Of a stretch of DNA of 64,000 bases, positions 33,514 through 43,500 are shown piece by piece. The stretch's first letter is position 1. Each line of letters starts with the position of its first letter. The position numbers were made by a program, and so were the translations under genes. The DNA is from Streptomyces sp. B93. Its GTDB lineage: Bacteria; Actinomycetota; Actinomycetes; Streptomycetales; Streptomycetaceae. The notes under the pieces are model-generated. The model was not told the DNA's origin. It saw only the letters and a list, made by a program, of their open reading frames with translations, and searched no databases. The DNA lies in assembly GCF_018070565.1 (NCBI RefSeq), contig NZ_JAGPXL010000013.1, forward strand, positions 1-64,000, in the 5' to 3' direction.

Positions 33514-34893
33514 GTGGGCTTTGCGGACGATCACCTCATACCGCTCCTGGACGAGGGGCTCGGCAACAGTGCCTACCTGCTCGACCTCGGTGAGGGGCGC
33601 GCCCTGGCCGTGGACGCCAGCCGTGACCTGCGCGCCCTGCACGCGAGCGCCAAGCGGCGGGGGCTGCGCGTGGCGTTCGCCGCGGACACGCACCTGCACG
33701 CCGACTTCCTCTCCGGCGCCGTACAGCTCGGCCATGACACCGGGGCGACGGTGCTCGCCTCCGTGGCCGGTCGGCGGGCCTTCGCGCACCGGGCGCTGGC
33801 GGACGGGGACGAGGTCGACCTGGGCGGGCTGACGCTGCGGGCCCTGGCCACCCCGGGGCACACCGACGAGCACCTGTCCTTCCTGCTGCTGGACGGCTCC
33901 CGCAAGCTCGGGGTGTTCACCGGCGGGTCGCTGCTCGTGGACTCCGCCGCCCGCACCGACCTCCTCGGGCCCGGGCGCACCGGCGAACTCGCCCGCGCCC
34001 AGTACCGGTCGCTGAAGCGGCTGGCGGAACTTCCCGACGAGACCGCGGTGTGGCCCACGCACGGCGCCGGGTCCTTCTGCTCCGCCCCGCCCGGCGCCGG
34101 GCGCACCACCACCGTCGGCGCGCAGAAGCGGGCCAACCCGCTGCTCGCCGCACCCGACGAGGACACCTTCGTGACCCGGCTGCTCGCTGGCCTGGGCACC
34201 TACCCCGCCTACTTCGACCGTCTCGCCGAGACCAACCGGCGCGGCCCGGCGGTGCTGAGCGCCGCCCCCGTGCTGCCCGCCCTGTCCGCGCGGCGGGTCC
34301 GGGCCCTGGTGGCGGACGGCGGTCATGCCGTCGATGTCCGTCCGGCCGCCGAGTACGCCGCCGGTCACATCCCCCGCTCGCTGTCCGTCCCGCTGCGCGA
34401 GCAGTTCGCCACCTGGCTCGGCTGGCTCCTGCCCGACACCGCGCCCCTGGTCTTCGTCACCGGCGCGGGCCAGGACCCGGGCGAGATCGTCTGGCAGGCG
34501 TACAAGATCGGCTACGAGCGTCTCGCCGGCCGCCTCGACGGTGGCATGGAGGCGTGGCTCGCCGACGGCAATCCGCAGACGGCCACCGCGTTCCTCACCG
34601 CCGACCGTGCCGCGGGCCGCCCTTACCTCGATGTGCGGCAGGCATCGGAGTTCGCCGCCGGGCACGTCCCCGGCGCGGTGCACATCGAACTCGGCGCCCT
34701 GCACGGCGCCGTCGCCGACGCACCGCACCGTCCGGTCGTGGCGTGCGGGCACGGCGAGCGGGCCATGACCGCCGCCAGCGTCCTGGAGCGGGCCGGCCGC
34801 ACCGATGTCGCCGTCCTCGACGGCGGACCGGCCGATTACACCGCCGCGCGGGGCCAGCGGCTCGTCCAGGGCACGCGGGACGCCCGCCGGTGA
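33514..34893 (+). CDS. MBL-fold persulfide dioxygenase-like protein with two rhodanese domains
   Basis: 459 residues from GTG 33514 (GGGAGG 5 nt upstream). The metallo-beta-lactamase domain (1-240) has the metal motif H60-x-H62-x-D64 in DTHLHADFLSG and later ATPGHTDEHLSFLL and WPTHGAGSFC, the pattern of ETHE1/CstB-type enzymes that oxidise glutathione or mycothiol persulfide. Two rhodanese-like domains follow (about 260-360 and 365-455). The first has no cysteine in its loop (TGAGQDPGE); the second has ACGHGERA with a cysteine. It is translationally coupled (GTGA) to the MFS gene and faces the ArsR-rhodanese regulator. Confidence 0.88.
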   Translation: MGFADDHLIPLLDEGLGNSAYLLDLGEGRALAVDASRDLRALHASAKRRGLRVAFAADTHLHADFLSGAVQLGHDTGATVLASVAGRRAFAHRALADGDEVDLGGLTLRALATPGHTDEHLSFLLLDGSRKLGVFTGGSLLVDSAARTDLLGPGRTGELARAQYRSLKRLAELPDETAVWPTHGAGSFCSAPPGAGRTTTVGAQKRANPLLAAPDEDTFVTRLLAGLGTYPAYFDRLAETNRRGPAVLSAAPVLPALSARRVRALVADGGHAVDVRPAAEYAAGHIPRSLSVPLREQFATWLGWLLPDTAPLVFVTGAGQDPGEIVWQAYKIGYERLAGRLDGGMEAWLADGNPQTATAFLTADRAAGRPYLDVRQASEFAAGHVPGAVHIELGALHGAVADAPHRPVVACGHGERAMTAASVLERAGRTDVAVLDGGPADYTAARGQRLVQGTRDARR

Positions 34894-36194
34894 ACGGCGC
34901 CTCCACCGCGGCCGCCACTGCTGCGGCGGACGGCGCCGGGCGGCCCGTGCGTCTCGGGCTGCGGGAGAACCGGCTTCAGTTCACGCTGCTGGTCATCGTC
35001 AACGTGTGCGTCGGCGGGCTGGTCGGCCTGGAGCGCACCACCGTGCCGCTCATCGGTTCCGAGACGTTCGGCCTGACCAGCGACCTGGCCGTCTTCTCGT
35101 TCATCATCGCCTTCGGCCTGACCAAGGCCGTCACCAACCTCGCGGCGGGGGCGCTCACCGCCCGCTTCCGCCGTAAGCAGCTGCTGGTGGCCGGATGGCT
35201 GACCGGCGTGCCCGTCCCCTTCGCGCTCGCCTGGGCGCCCTCGTGGGGATGGATCGTCGCCGCGAACGTCCTGCTCGGCCTGAACCAGGGCCTGACCTGG
35301 TCGATGACCGTCAACATGAAGATCGACCTCGTCGGCCCCGCGCGCCGGGGACTGGCCACCGGCCTGAACGAGGCCGCCGGATACACCGCGGTCGGTGTGA
35401 CCGCCCTGCTCACCGGCTACCTCGCCACCGGCTACGGGCTGCGCCCCGTCCCCGAGCTCATCGGCGTCGTCTTCGTCGCCGCGGGGCTCGCGCTGGCCCT
35501 CGTCGTGCGCGACACCGCCGCCCACGTCGCCCTCGAACTCGCCCACCACGCCCGGCCCCTACCCACCGGTGAGGACACCGGCCTCAAGGCCGCCTTCGCG
35601 CGCACCTCCTGGCGCGACCGCTCGCTGCGCGGCGCCAGCCAGGCCGGGCTGGTCAACAACCTCAACGACGGCCTCACCTGGGGCGTCTTCCCCCTGCTCT
35701 TCACCGACCACGGCCTCGGCCTGGCCGCCGTCGGCCTGATCAAGGGCCTCTACCCCATCCTGTGGGGCCTCGGCCAGATCCCCACCGGCCACCTCGCCGA
35801 CCGCGTCGGCCGCAAACCCCTCATCGTCCACGGCATGCTCGTCCAGGCCGCCGGACTCGTCCTCGCCCTCGCCCTGCTGGAGCGGCCCCTGCTCGCGGGC
35901 CTGCTGTCCGCGGTCGCCCTCGGCCTGGGCACCGCCATGGTCTACCCGGCCCTCATCGCGTCCGTCTCCGACCACGCCCACCCCGCCTGGCGGGCCAACG
36001 CACTGGGCACGTCCCGCCAGAACCGGTTCTGGCGGGACGTCGGCTACGCGGTCGGCGCCCTGGTCGCGGGCGTCCTCGCCGACGCCCTCGGCCTGAACGC
36101 GACCGTCATCGCCGCCGCCGTCCTCACCGCGGCCTCGGGTCTCCTGGCGGCCCGCTGGATCACGGAGCACCGGCCGGGCGCCCCACCGGCGTGA
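34890..36194 (+). CDS. MFS transporter of the sulfur locus
   Basis: 434 residues from GTG 34890, which overlaps the preceding stop (GTGA). It is a 12-segment major facilitator with the loop motif RFRRKQL after TM2 and DRVGRKPL in the second half, typical of drug- or metabolite-proton antiporters. Coupling to the persulfide dioxygenase-like gene suggests it moves a sulfur compound or relieves a toxic by-product (inference). No periplasmic partner. A long upstream extension of the frame is the shadow of the preceding gene. Confidence 0.85.
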   Translation: MNGASTAAATAAADGAGRPVRLGLRENRLQFTLLVIVNVCVGGLVGLERTTVPLIGSETFGLTSDLAVFSFIIAFGLTKAVTNLAAGALTARFRRKQLLVAGWLTGVPVPFALAWAPSWGWIVAANVLLGLNQGLTWSMTVNMKIDLVGPARRGLATGLNEAAGYTAVGVTALLTGYLATGYGLRPVPELIGVVFVAAGLALALVVRDTAAHVALELAHHARPLPTGEDTGLKAAFARTSWRDRSLRGASQAGLVNNLNDGLTWGVFPLLFTDHGLGLAAVGLIKGLYPILWGLGQIPTGHLADRVGRKPLIVHGMLVQAAGLVLALALLERPLLAGLLSAVALGLGTAMVYPALIASVSDHAHPAWRANALGTSRQNRFWRDVGYAVGALVAGVLADALGLNATVIAAAVLTAASGLLAARWITEHRPGAPPA

Positions 36195-36398
36195 CAGCGC
36201 CAGGCTCCCTGCGGGCATGCGCCTGGCCTCCCGTGGGGAGGGCCGGGAGGGCGGCGCGGCCGCGCTCTGCCGGGGGATTGCAGGGCGCGGCCGGGTGCGC
36301 CTCCTCCGCCCAGTGCGGCGGAGTGGTACGCGCCGCCAGCATGGCATTAGTTCCGGCCATATGGCAGGGGCGTGACTGGAATTGGCCGTACTGGTGAG

Positions 36399-38111
36399 TC
36401 AGTGGTGGTCGTCTCCCCGGCGGGCGGCGACGTCCTCCAGAGCGCCGGTCTCCGGAACGCCAGTCTCCAGAGCGACATTCTCCAGAGCGCCGGTCTCCAG
36501 AGCGACGTTCTCCGGAACGCCGGTCTTCGGGGCCGCCGCTTCGGCGCCGGGCCGGAGGGGTGCGGTGTTCTCCGGGCCGCGCAGGGCGACGTAGAGGAGC
36601 AGTGCGGTCATGACGGCGGCGCCGATCGACATGGCCTGCTGCCAGCCGTCCACGAAGGACTGCTGTGCCGCCTGGACCAGGTCCTGGGCGTGGCTGCCGG
36701 TGCTGGGGGCGACCTCGACGGCGTTGGCGATGCCCTCGCGGGCGGTGTCCGCGGCGCCCGGGGGGATGCCGTCGAGCCTGCCGTCGATGGCGCCGCGGTA
36801 GCCGCCCGCCAGGAGGGCACCGAGCAGGGCGACGCCGAGCGCGGTGCCGAACTCGCGGGTGACGTCGTTGAGCGCGGAGGCCACGCCCTGCTTGGCGCGG
36901 GGCAGGGAGCTGGTGATGGCCTCGGTGGAGGGTGTCATCGACAGGCCCATGCCGGCGCCCATGGCGAGCATGCCGGCCAGGACGGACAGGTAGCCGCCGT
37001 CGACGGAGACGAACAGGGCCATCAGGGCCAGGCCGAGGGTGGCCAGGGCGACGCCGGCGGTCATGGCGGAGCGGGCACCGATCGCGGCGGCCAGCTTCGG
37101 GGCCAGGCCCGAGGCGGTCATCATCATGACGGCCATCGGCATCATCGCCGCCGTGGACAGCAGTCCGGACCAGCCGAGGACGGCCTGGAAGAACGGGAAG
37201 AGGACGACGGCGATCCCGGCCTGGACACCGAAGACGACGAGCAGGGTGACGGAGCCTCCGGCCAGGCCGCGCTCACGGAAGAGGCGTACGTCCAGCAGGG
37301 ACGCGTCGCGGCGGTGCAGTTCCCAGGCGATGAAGGCGGCGGCGGCGAGGGCGCCGACGGCCAGGCCGGCCAGGGTGAGGGGGGAGGTCCAGCCGCGTTC
37401 GGGGCCTTCTTGCAGGACGAAGATGAGTCCGGCCACGGCGAGGACGGAGACCAGTGCGCCGGGGGTGTCGAAGGAGTGGGCGGAGCGTTCGCGGGAGTCG
37501 GGCACGAAGGTGAGCGTCATCGCCAGGGCGATGACGACCAGGACCACGGGCAGCGCGAACAGCCAGCGCCAGTCGGCGACGTCGACCAGCAGGGCGGAGA
37601 GGAACATGCCCAGGATGCCGCCGCCCCCGGCGACGCCGGTCCACACGCCGATCGCCTTGCCGCGCTGCTCCTCGGGGAAGGTGGAGGTGATGACGGCCAG
37701 CGTGATCGGCATGATCATCGCGGCGCTGACGCCGGCGGCCGCGCGGGCGCCGATCATCACCGCGGCGGACGGGGCGAGTCCCGCGACGACGCTGGCGGCG
37801 CCGAAGACAACCAGGCCGGTGATCAGCATGGGCTTGCGGCCCAGACGGTCACCGATCGCACCGAGCGGCAGCAGCAGGGCGGCCAGGGCGAGGGTGTAGA
37901 CGTTGATGATCCACAGCACGGTGGTCTGAGCGGCGCCCCACTCGACGGCCATGTGGGTCTGTGCGACGTTCAGCCCGGACACCGAGGCGATGACCGCCAT
38001 CAGCGCGATCGATACGGCGGTCAGGACCGCGCGCAGCTGACGCGCGTCCGGCGCGCCCCCGCCGCCTGCCGGTGTGGCGGCCGCTGCCTGAGAAGGCTGA
38101 TGGGTGCTCAT
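36399..38111 (-). CDS. DHA2-family MFS drug exporter (EmrB/QacA type)
   Basis: 570 residues from ATG 38111 (AAGGAAACC upstream). Fourteen hydrophobic segments, with the motif LPLGAIGDRLGRKPM after TM2 and GPxxGG-like sequence (TGVAGGGGILGMFLSALL) in TM5, as in 14-TM proton-linked multidrug exporters. The C-terminal about 55 cytoplasmic residues contain a five-residue tandem repeat (VALET, GALEN, GVPEN and so on) encoded by a 15-bp DNA repeat. It diverges from an XRE-cupin regulator 140 bp away, its probable repressor. Substrate unknown. Confidence 0.9.
   Translation of the reverse strand: MSTHQPSQAAAATPAGGGGAPDARQLRAVLTAVSIALMAVIASVSGLNVAQTHMAVEWGAAQTTVLWIINVYTLALAALLLPLGAIGDRLGRKPMLITGLVVFGAASVVAGLAPSAAVMIGARAAAGVSAAMIMPITLAVITSTFPEEQRGKAIGVWTGVAGGGGILGMFLSALLVDVADWRWLFALPVVLVVIALAMTLTFVPDSRERSAHSFDTPGALVSVLAVAGLIFVLQEGPERGWTSPLTLAGLAVGALAAAAFIAWELHRRDASLLDVRLFRERGLAGGSVTLLVVFGVQAGIAVVLFPFFQAVLGWSGLLSTAAMMPMAVMMMTASGLAPKLAAAIGARSAMTAGVALATLGLALMALFVSVDGGYLSVLAGMLAMGAGMGLSMTPSTEAITSSLPRAKQGVASALNDVTREFGTALGVALLGALLAGGYRGAIDGRLDGIPPGAADTAREGIANAVEVAPSTGSHAQDLVQAAQQSFVDGWQQAMSIGAAVMTALLLYVALRGPENTAPLRPGAEAAAPKTGVPENVALETGALENVALETGVPETGALEDVAARRGDDHH
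36432..36536. repeat. 15-bp tandem repeat, seven copies, inside the exporter gene
   Basis: Units such as GGTCTCCAGAGCGAC, GTTCTCCGGAACGCC and ATTCTCCAGAGCGCC follow with an exact 15-bp period, giving a pentapeptide repeat in frame. It is prone to copy-number change without frameshift. Confidence 0.9.
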
Positions 38112-38251
38112 GGTTTCCTTCCGGAAAGGGCGTGCAGGCATGCGGGATCAGCGCCCGGGCAGGGCCGGTCGCCGGGTCACTGGGATGGGGCCGCTCACCG
38201 CACGGCGTGTCTGGGTGCGACGCTAAACCCGTATTGCACCTGGGGCATACC

Positions 38252-38860
38252 ATGTTGCTCATGACGCAAGAAGATGGGCAGCTGGACAGCCTCGTACGCA
38301 AACGGATCCGCGCGCTGCGCGTCGCGCAGGGCTGGTCGCTGGAGGAACTGGCCACGCGCGCCAACCTCAGCCAGTCCTCGCTCAGCCGCATCGAGAACGG
38401 TCAGCGCCGCCTCGCCCTGGACCAGCTGGTCACCCTCGCCCGCGCACTGGACACCACCTTGGACCAGCTGGTGGAGAACGCCGCCGACGACGTCGTCATC
38501 AGCCCGATGATCGACGGCGCCCACGGGGTGATGCGCTGGCCCATGAAGGGCGAGCCCGGCATGAGCGTGATGCGTCAGCGGATGACGGACCCGCCGCCCG
38601 ACAACCCGGCCCGCATGCGCGCCCACCCGGGCCGCGAATGGCTGGTGGTGCTGTCCGGCACCGCCGTCCTCATGCTCGGCCACCGGCGTTTTCGCATCGG
38701 GACCAACCAGGCCGCCGAGTTCCCCACGATGATGCCGCACGCCATCGGCGCCGAGGGCGGGCCCTGCGAGATCCTGGGCATCTTCGACCGCGATGCCCGC
38801 CGCGGCCATCAGAAGGACGCGGGCGCCGAAGACTCAGGGCGCGGTGCGGGTGGTGGGTGA
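38252..38860 (+). CDS. XRE-family regulator with cupin domain
   Basis: 202 residues from ATG 38252; ATG 38261 is an alternative. The N-terminal HTH_3 domain reads RIRALRVAQGWSLEELATRANLSQSSLSRIENGQRRL (about 17-53). The C-terminal cupin (about 85-185) includes HPGREWLVVLSGTAVLMLG and PHAIGAEGGPCEILGIFD. Such two-domain regulators sense a small ligand in the cupin barrel. It is divergent from the DHA2 exporter and probably represses it until the drug or metabolite binds (inference). Confidence 0.88.
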   Translation: MLLMTQEDGQLDSLVRKRIRALRVAQGWSLEELATRANLSQSSLSRIENGQRRLALDQLVTLARALDTTLDQLVENAADDVVISPMIDGAHGVMRWPMKGEPGMSVMRQRMTDPPPDNPARMRAHPGREWLVVLSGTAVLMLGHRRFRIGTNQAAEFPTMMPHAIGAEGGPCEILGIFDRDARRGHQKDAGAEDSGRGAGGG

Positions 38861-38951
38861 TGTTGCGTGGCGGGCAGCCCAGCGGGCCACTGTCTTGCGC
38901 GTTCCGCAAGGTTTCGTGCCGAAGGGGCATGACCGGGCTTACGGTGACGCC

Positions 38952-39782
38952 ATGACCCACACGCATCAGCACAGCGACGCCGACCAGGCGGAGATCCTCG
39001 ATCTGGACGCCGAGGTGCTCGCCGAGCACACGGCGTCCATCACCGCCTGGCTGCCGGTGCGGAGCGCGCCGCGCCAGATCGTCGACCTGGGCTGCGGCAC
39101 CGGCACCGGCACCTTCGCCCTCCTCGATCGCTTCCCCGACGCGCACGTCACCGCCGTCGACACCTCGGCCGGGCACCTCCAGCTCCTGCGCGAGAAGGCG
39201 TGCGCCCGCGGTGTCGAGGGGCACGTACGGACCGTGCACGCCGACCTCGACAGCCCGCACTGGCCCGACCTCGGCACACCGGACCTGGTGTGGGCCTCCG
39301 CCTCGATGCACCACATGGCCGACCCCGCCCGCGCCCTGCGCGGCGTCCGTGAACTGCTCGCCCCCGGCGGCCTGTTCGCCGTCGTCGAACTCGCGGGCTT
39401 CCCCCGCTTCCTGCCCGCCCATGCCCCCGAGAACCGGCCCGGCCTCGAAGAGCGCGCCCACGCCGCGACCCACGCCTTCCACTCCGAGCACGTTCCGCAC
39501 CGCGGCGCCGACTGGGGGCCCATGCTGACCGACGCCGGTTTCACCATCGAGGACCAGCGCACCCTCACCGTCACCGTCGAAGGAGAACGCGGCGAAGCAG
39601 TCGGCCGCTACGCCCACGCCAGCCTGCGCCGCGTCCGCGCCGCCGCCGCACCCGCCCTCAGCCCCGAGGACCTCGCCGCGCTCGACGAACTCCTGGACCC
39701 CGACAGCCCGCACAGCCTTCTGCACCGCGCAGATCTCGCCGTCCGCACCGAGCGCACCGTCTGGGCCGCCCGCCGCGCCTGA
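38952..39782 (+). CDS. class I SAM-dependent methyltransferase
   Basis: 276 residues from ATG 38952. A histidine-rich start (MTHTHQHSDAD) precedes motif I IVDLGCGTGTGTFALLDRFP (about 42-61), VTAVDTSAGHLQLLREKA, the acidic ADLDSPHWPDLG and the post-II segment LLAPGGLFAVVELAGFPRFLP. It is a Methyltransf_12/25-type enzyme of unknown substrate. It lies 91 bp after the XRE-cupin gene on the same strand and may be co-transcribed, linking it to resistance or detoxification (weak inference). Confidence 0.85.
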   Translation: MTHTHQHSDADQAEILDLDAEVLAEHTASITAWLPVRSAPRQIVDLGCGTGTGTFALLDRFPDAHVTAVDTSAGHLQLLREKACARGVEGHVRTVHADLDSPHWPDLGTPDLVWASASMHHMADPARALRGVRELLAPGGLFAVVELAGFPRFLPAHAPENRPGLEERAHAATHAFHSEHVPHRGADWGPMLTDAGFTIEDQRTLTVTVEGERGEAVGRYAHASLRRVRAAAAPALSPEDLAALDELLDPDSPHSLLHRADLAVRTERTVWAARRA

Positions 39783-40260
39783 CATCCGGCGTCACCCACA
39801 GCCGCGTTGCCAGAGGGCCCCACCACCCGGCCGTCTGCCAACCCGCCTGTCCGTCTCCTGCACGACGCCTGCGCAGCACCGGGCTGAGCGCGTGGCAGCG
39901 GCGCTCCTCGAACCCGAGGTGCGGCACCCGGCCACCGTGACCCCACGGGAATCCATCAGCAGGTGCTGTTTGCCGACGCTGCCGAACGGACATCCTCCCT
40001 GCCGTCAGGGGTGGAGCCGTTGGCTTTCCTCACGCCGACCAGCCAGCCGCTTTCGCCGTACAGGGTCACCACTGACCTCGTTCCCCTCCGGCATCTGACG
40101 GCAAAACGACTGACCCGGGGCCGCCGGTACCGGCTCCGGACTGCGGTCCGCCGATCGGACCGCACCTGACGCCAATCCGCCCCCTTGTACGGTATTTGAG
40201 GTCATGTAGGCGATTCTCCGCTTCCGCCTGCCGAAGCATTCCGGGTCACCTACGGCGCCT
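39783..40260. other. 478-bp stretch without a supported gene
   Basis: Between the methyltransferase gene and the NRPS promoter region. Short frames are present on both strands but none has family resemblance or a ribosome site. Possibly decayed coding DNA. Confidence 0.4.
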
Positions 40261-40283
40261 GGGATGTCAAGTGTTGACATCCC
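40261..40283 (+). promoter_or_regulatory. perfect palindrome overlapping a -35-like box, upstream of the NRPS operon
   Basis: GGGATGTCAA and TTGACATCCC are perfect 10-bp arms around GTG. The right arm contains TTGACA (40274-40279), a consensus -35 hexamer. A regulator bound here would block the promoter of the NRPS-PKS operon. No regulator gene lies beside it. Confidence 0.6.
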
Positions 40284-40331
40284 TTCCGCATCTGGCTGAT
40301 GATCACCGTTGTCTCACGGTTTCCCGTCAGT

Positions 40332-40377
40332 CTGCCAGCCGCCACCACGATGGCGTGGTCATTTAGTCGGCTGGCAG
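40332..40377 (+). promoter_or_regulatory. hairpin in the NRPS operon 5' leader
   Basis: CTGCCAGCCG (40332-40341) and CGGCTGGCAG (40368-40377) are perfect 10-bp arms; the 26-nt loop contains a smaller CCAC/GTGG pairing. It lies in the predicted untranslated leader, 140 nt before the NRPS start. Possible attenuator or mRNA-stabilising stem. Confidence 0.5.
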
Positions 40378-40519
40378 CGTCTGGTAATTGCGCTGCGCTT
40401 GACCGGGGCCTTTTTCCGTTATCGCCTCGGGACACCTTTCCTGATACCGCTCTCCGACATGCCACCGCTTTCTGGGCGCTGGATTCTCTGCGGCGCCGTC
40501 TCGACAGGAAGGCCAGACC

Positions 40520-43500
40520 TTGCCGGTGCAGTACACCTCCCCCACGGTCCGTCCCGCCTCCTTTGCCCAGCAGCGTCTGTGGTTCCTGGCACAACTGCCG
40601 GGCGCGAACGCCGCGTACAACGAGACCATCGCCTACGCCCTGACGGGCCCCCTCGAGCTGGACCTGCTGAGACGCGCCTTCGATCTGCTGACGGAGCGTC
40701 ATGAAAGCCTGCGCACGCGGCTGGTGGCGGAGGCGGGCACAGTGCAGCAGCACATCGACCCGCCGGGTACGGGCTTCGTCCTCTCCTACGAGGACCTCAC
40801 CGCCGACGCCGACCCCGCCGCCCGTCTGGCCGCACGCCAACGGGACGAGCACACCGCGCCGTTCGACCTCGCGTCCGGACCGCTGGGCCGCGGCCGCCTG
40901 CTGCGCCTGGGCACCGAGTACCACGCGCTGCTCCTCACGTTCCACCACAGCATCTACGACGGCGCCTCGATGAACGTGATGATGCGCGAGGCCGGGCTTC
41001 TCTACCGGTCCCTGCTCGACGGCGCACCCGACCCGTTACCCGCACTGGCAACCCAGTACGCCGACCACGCCCAGGCCCAGCACAGGGCCGTGCTCGACGG
41101 CTCGCTCAAGGACCAGGAAGAGCACTGGAAAAGGGCGCTGCGTGACGCGCCGCCCGTTCTCGAACTGCCCATCATAGGCCCGCGGCCGGCCGAGCAGGAC
41201 TACGACGGCGGACGCGTCGAGTTCAGCCTCGACGCCGCCACCACGGCGGCACTGCGGCGTCTGGCCCGCGAACACCGCGCCACCCTGTTCGTGGCGGTCC
41301 TGGCCGGCTGGGCCGTGCTGCTGTCACGATTGTCAGGGCAGGAAGACATCGTTGTCGGAACTCCGGTCACCGGCCGCCGCGGTCCCGGCACCGCCGATGC
41401 CATCGGCTTCTTCGTCAACTCGCTGCCGGTCCGCGTGGACCTGTCCGGGGCCCCCACCGGATCGGAGGCTCTCGCCCGCACCCGCGCCGTCGTCCGCGAA
41501 GCGCTGGCTCACCAGGACGTGCCCTTCGAGCGCATCGTCGAACTGGTCAACCCCCCGCGCAGCGCCTCCCACACCCCCCTGTTCCAGACCATGCTGGCCT
41601 GGGTGCCGGACCGGGCCGACCTGCTGCGCATACCCGGGATCGAGGCCCGCCCGCTCCCGATCGCCCTGGCCCCGGCCAAGTTCGACCTCGCCCTGTCGGC
41701 CACCGAGTCCCAGGGAAAGGTCACCGGGCACCTGGACTACGCGACCGCGCTCGTCGACCACGCCACCGCCCGGCGCTGGGCGGACCACCTGCAGCGGCTG
41801 CTGACCGACCTCGCCCGGTACCCGGACCGGGACATACGCGACCTGGAACTCATGGGAGCCGACGACCGGGCCCGCCTGATCTCCTCGGGCGACGCCGCGG
41901 CGGTCGTGCCGCGCGACCCGGTGGCCGCCGCCCTGCGCGCGGCCGACGGCCTCGCCTCCCTCTTCGAGTCGCAGGCCCGCCGGCACCCCACCCGCATCGC
42001 GGTCGCCGACCAGGACCACGCCCTGGACTACGCCACCCTCGACAACCGCGCCAACCGGCTCGCCCACGCCCTCGCCGCCCGCGGTGTGCGTACGGGCGAC
42101 GCCGTGGGGCTGCACGCACGCCGCACCTGCGGGCTGGCCGTCGGCATCCTGGGCATCCTCAAGGCGGGCGCCGTCTACCTCCCGCTCGATCCGCAGCAGC
42201 CGCCAGACCGCCTCACGGGCATGGCTCAGGACGCCGCCTGCTCCGTCGTCCTGAGCGACCACGGCCCGCACGAGTGGCCCGCCGACTGGCTCGGCCTCGG
42301 CGCCGTCGAGGCCGAGGGAAGCACGGGGGAGCACCCGCCGCCCGACGTCGGCCGCTCCCCCGGCCAGACCGCCTACGTGATCTTCACCTCCGGGTCCACC
42401 GGACGGCCCAAGGGTGTCGCAGTCGAGCACCGCAGCGTCCTCAACCTCTTCGCGACCTGGCACGAGCGGATGGGCACCGCCCCCGGTGACATCGGCTCCG
42501 CCTGGTCCAGCATCGGCTTCGACGCCTCGATCCACGAACTGCTGCTGCCCCTGACCACCGGCGGTGCCGTACACATCGTCCCCGAGGACCTGCGCGGCGA
42601 CCCGGCCGCGTTGCTGGCCTGGATGCGCGAGCGCCAGGTCACCCAGGCCTTCCTGCCACCCGCCTATGTCAAGTGGATCGACGAGGATCCCGCCGCCCGG
42701 CTGCGCGACCTGCCGCTGCGCACCCTGCTGACCGGCGTGGAGTCCCTCACCGAGGCCGCCTTGCACCGTATGACACGGCACCTGCCGGGTCTGCGGATCT
42801 GCTTCGGGTACGGCCCCACCGAGGCGACCCTGTACAGCACCGCCTACTACGCCCCCCGCCCTCTGGAGCGTCCCTGTCCCATCGGTCGGCCGCTGCCCGG
42901 CACCCGCCTGTACATCCTCGACGGCCGTATGCGGCCCGTGCCGCCCGGCGTGGTGGGTGAGGTCTACCTGGGCGGCGCCTCCCTGGCCCGCGGCTACCTC
43001 GGCCGCCCCGATCTCACCGAGAAACGTTTCCTGCCGGACCCGTTCGTGCCCGGCGCGCGCGTCTACCGCACCGGGGACCTCGCCCGCTGGGACGGGGACC
43101 GCCAGGCGCACTACGCGGGCCGCGCCGACGACCAGGTCAAGCTGCGCGGATTCCGTGTCGAACCCGCCGAGATCGAGGCCGCGCTCATGGCCCTGCCCGG
43201 CGTCCGCGAGGCCGTCGTCCTCGCGGACCGCGACCCGGCCGGGCAGCCCCGGCTGGTCGCCGCGGTCGGCGGGGCGGGCACCTCGGACTCCGGCGACGGC
43301 CTGCGCGCCGCGCTCGCCCGCCGACTGCCCGAGTACATGATCCCCGCCGTGGTGCTCGGTCTGGAGACCCTTCCGCTCAACCGCAGCGGCAAGGCCGACC
43401 GGGCGGAACTGCTGCGGCTCGTGCACGAGCGCACCGCCACCCAGGTCAACACCGCCAGTCCACGCGACCACGTCGAACACACCCTGTACCGCATCTGGCA

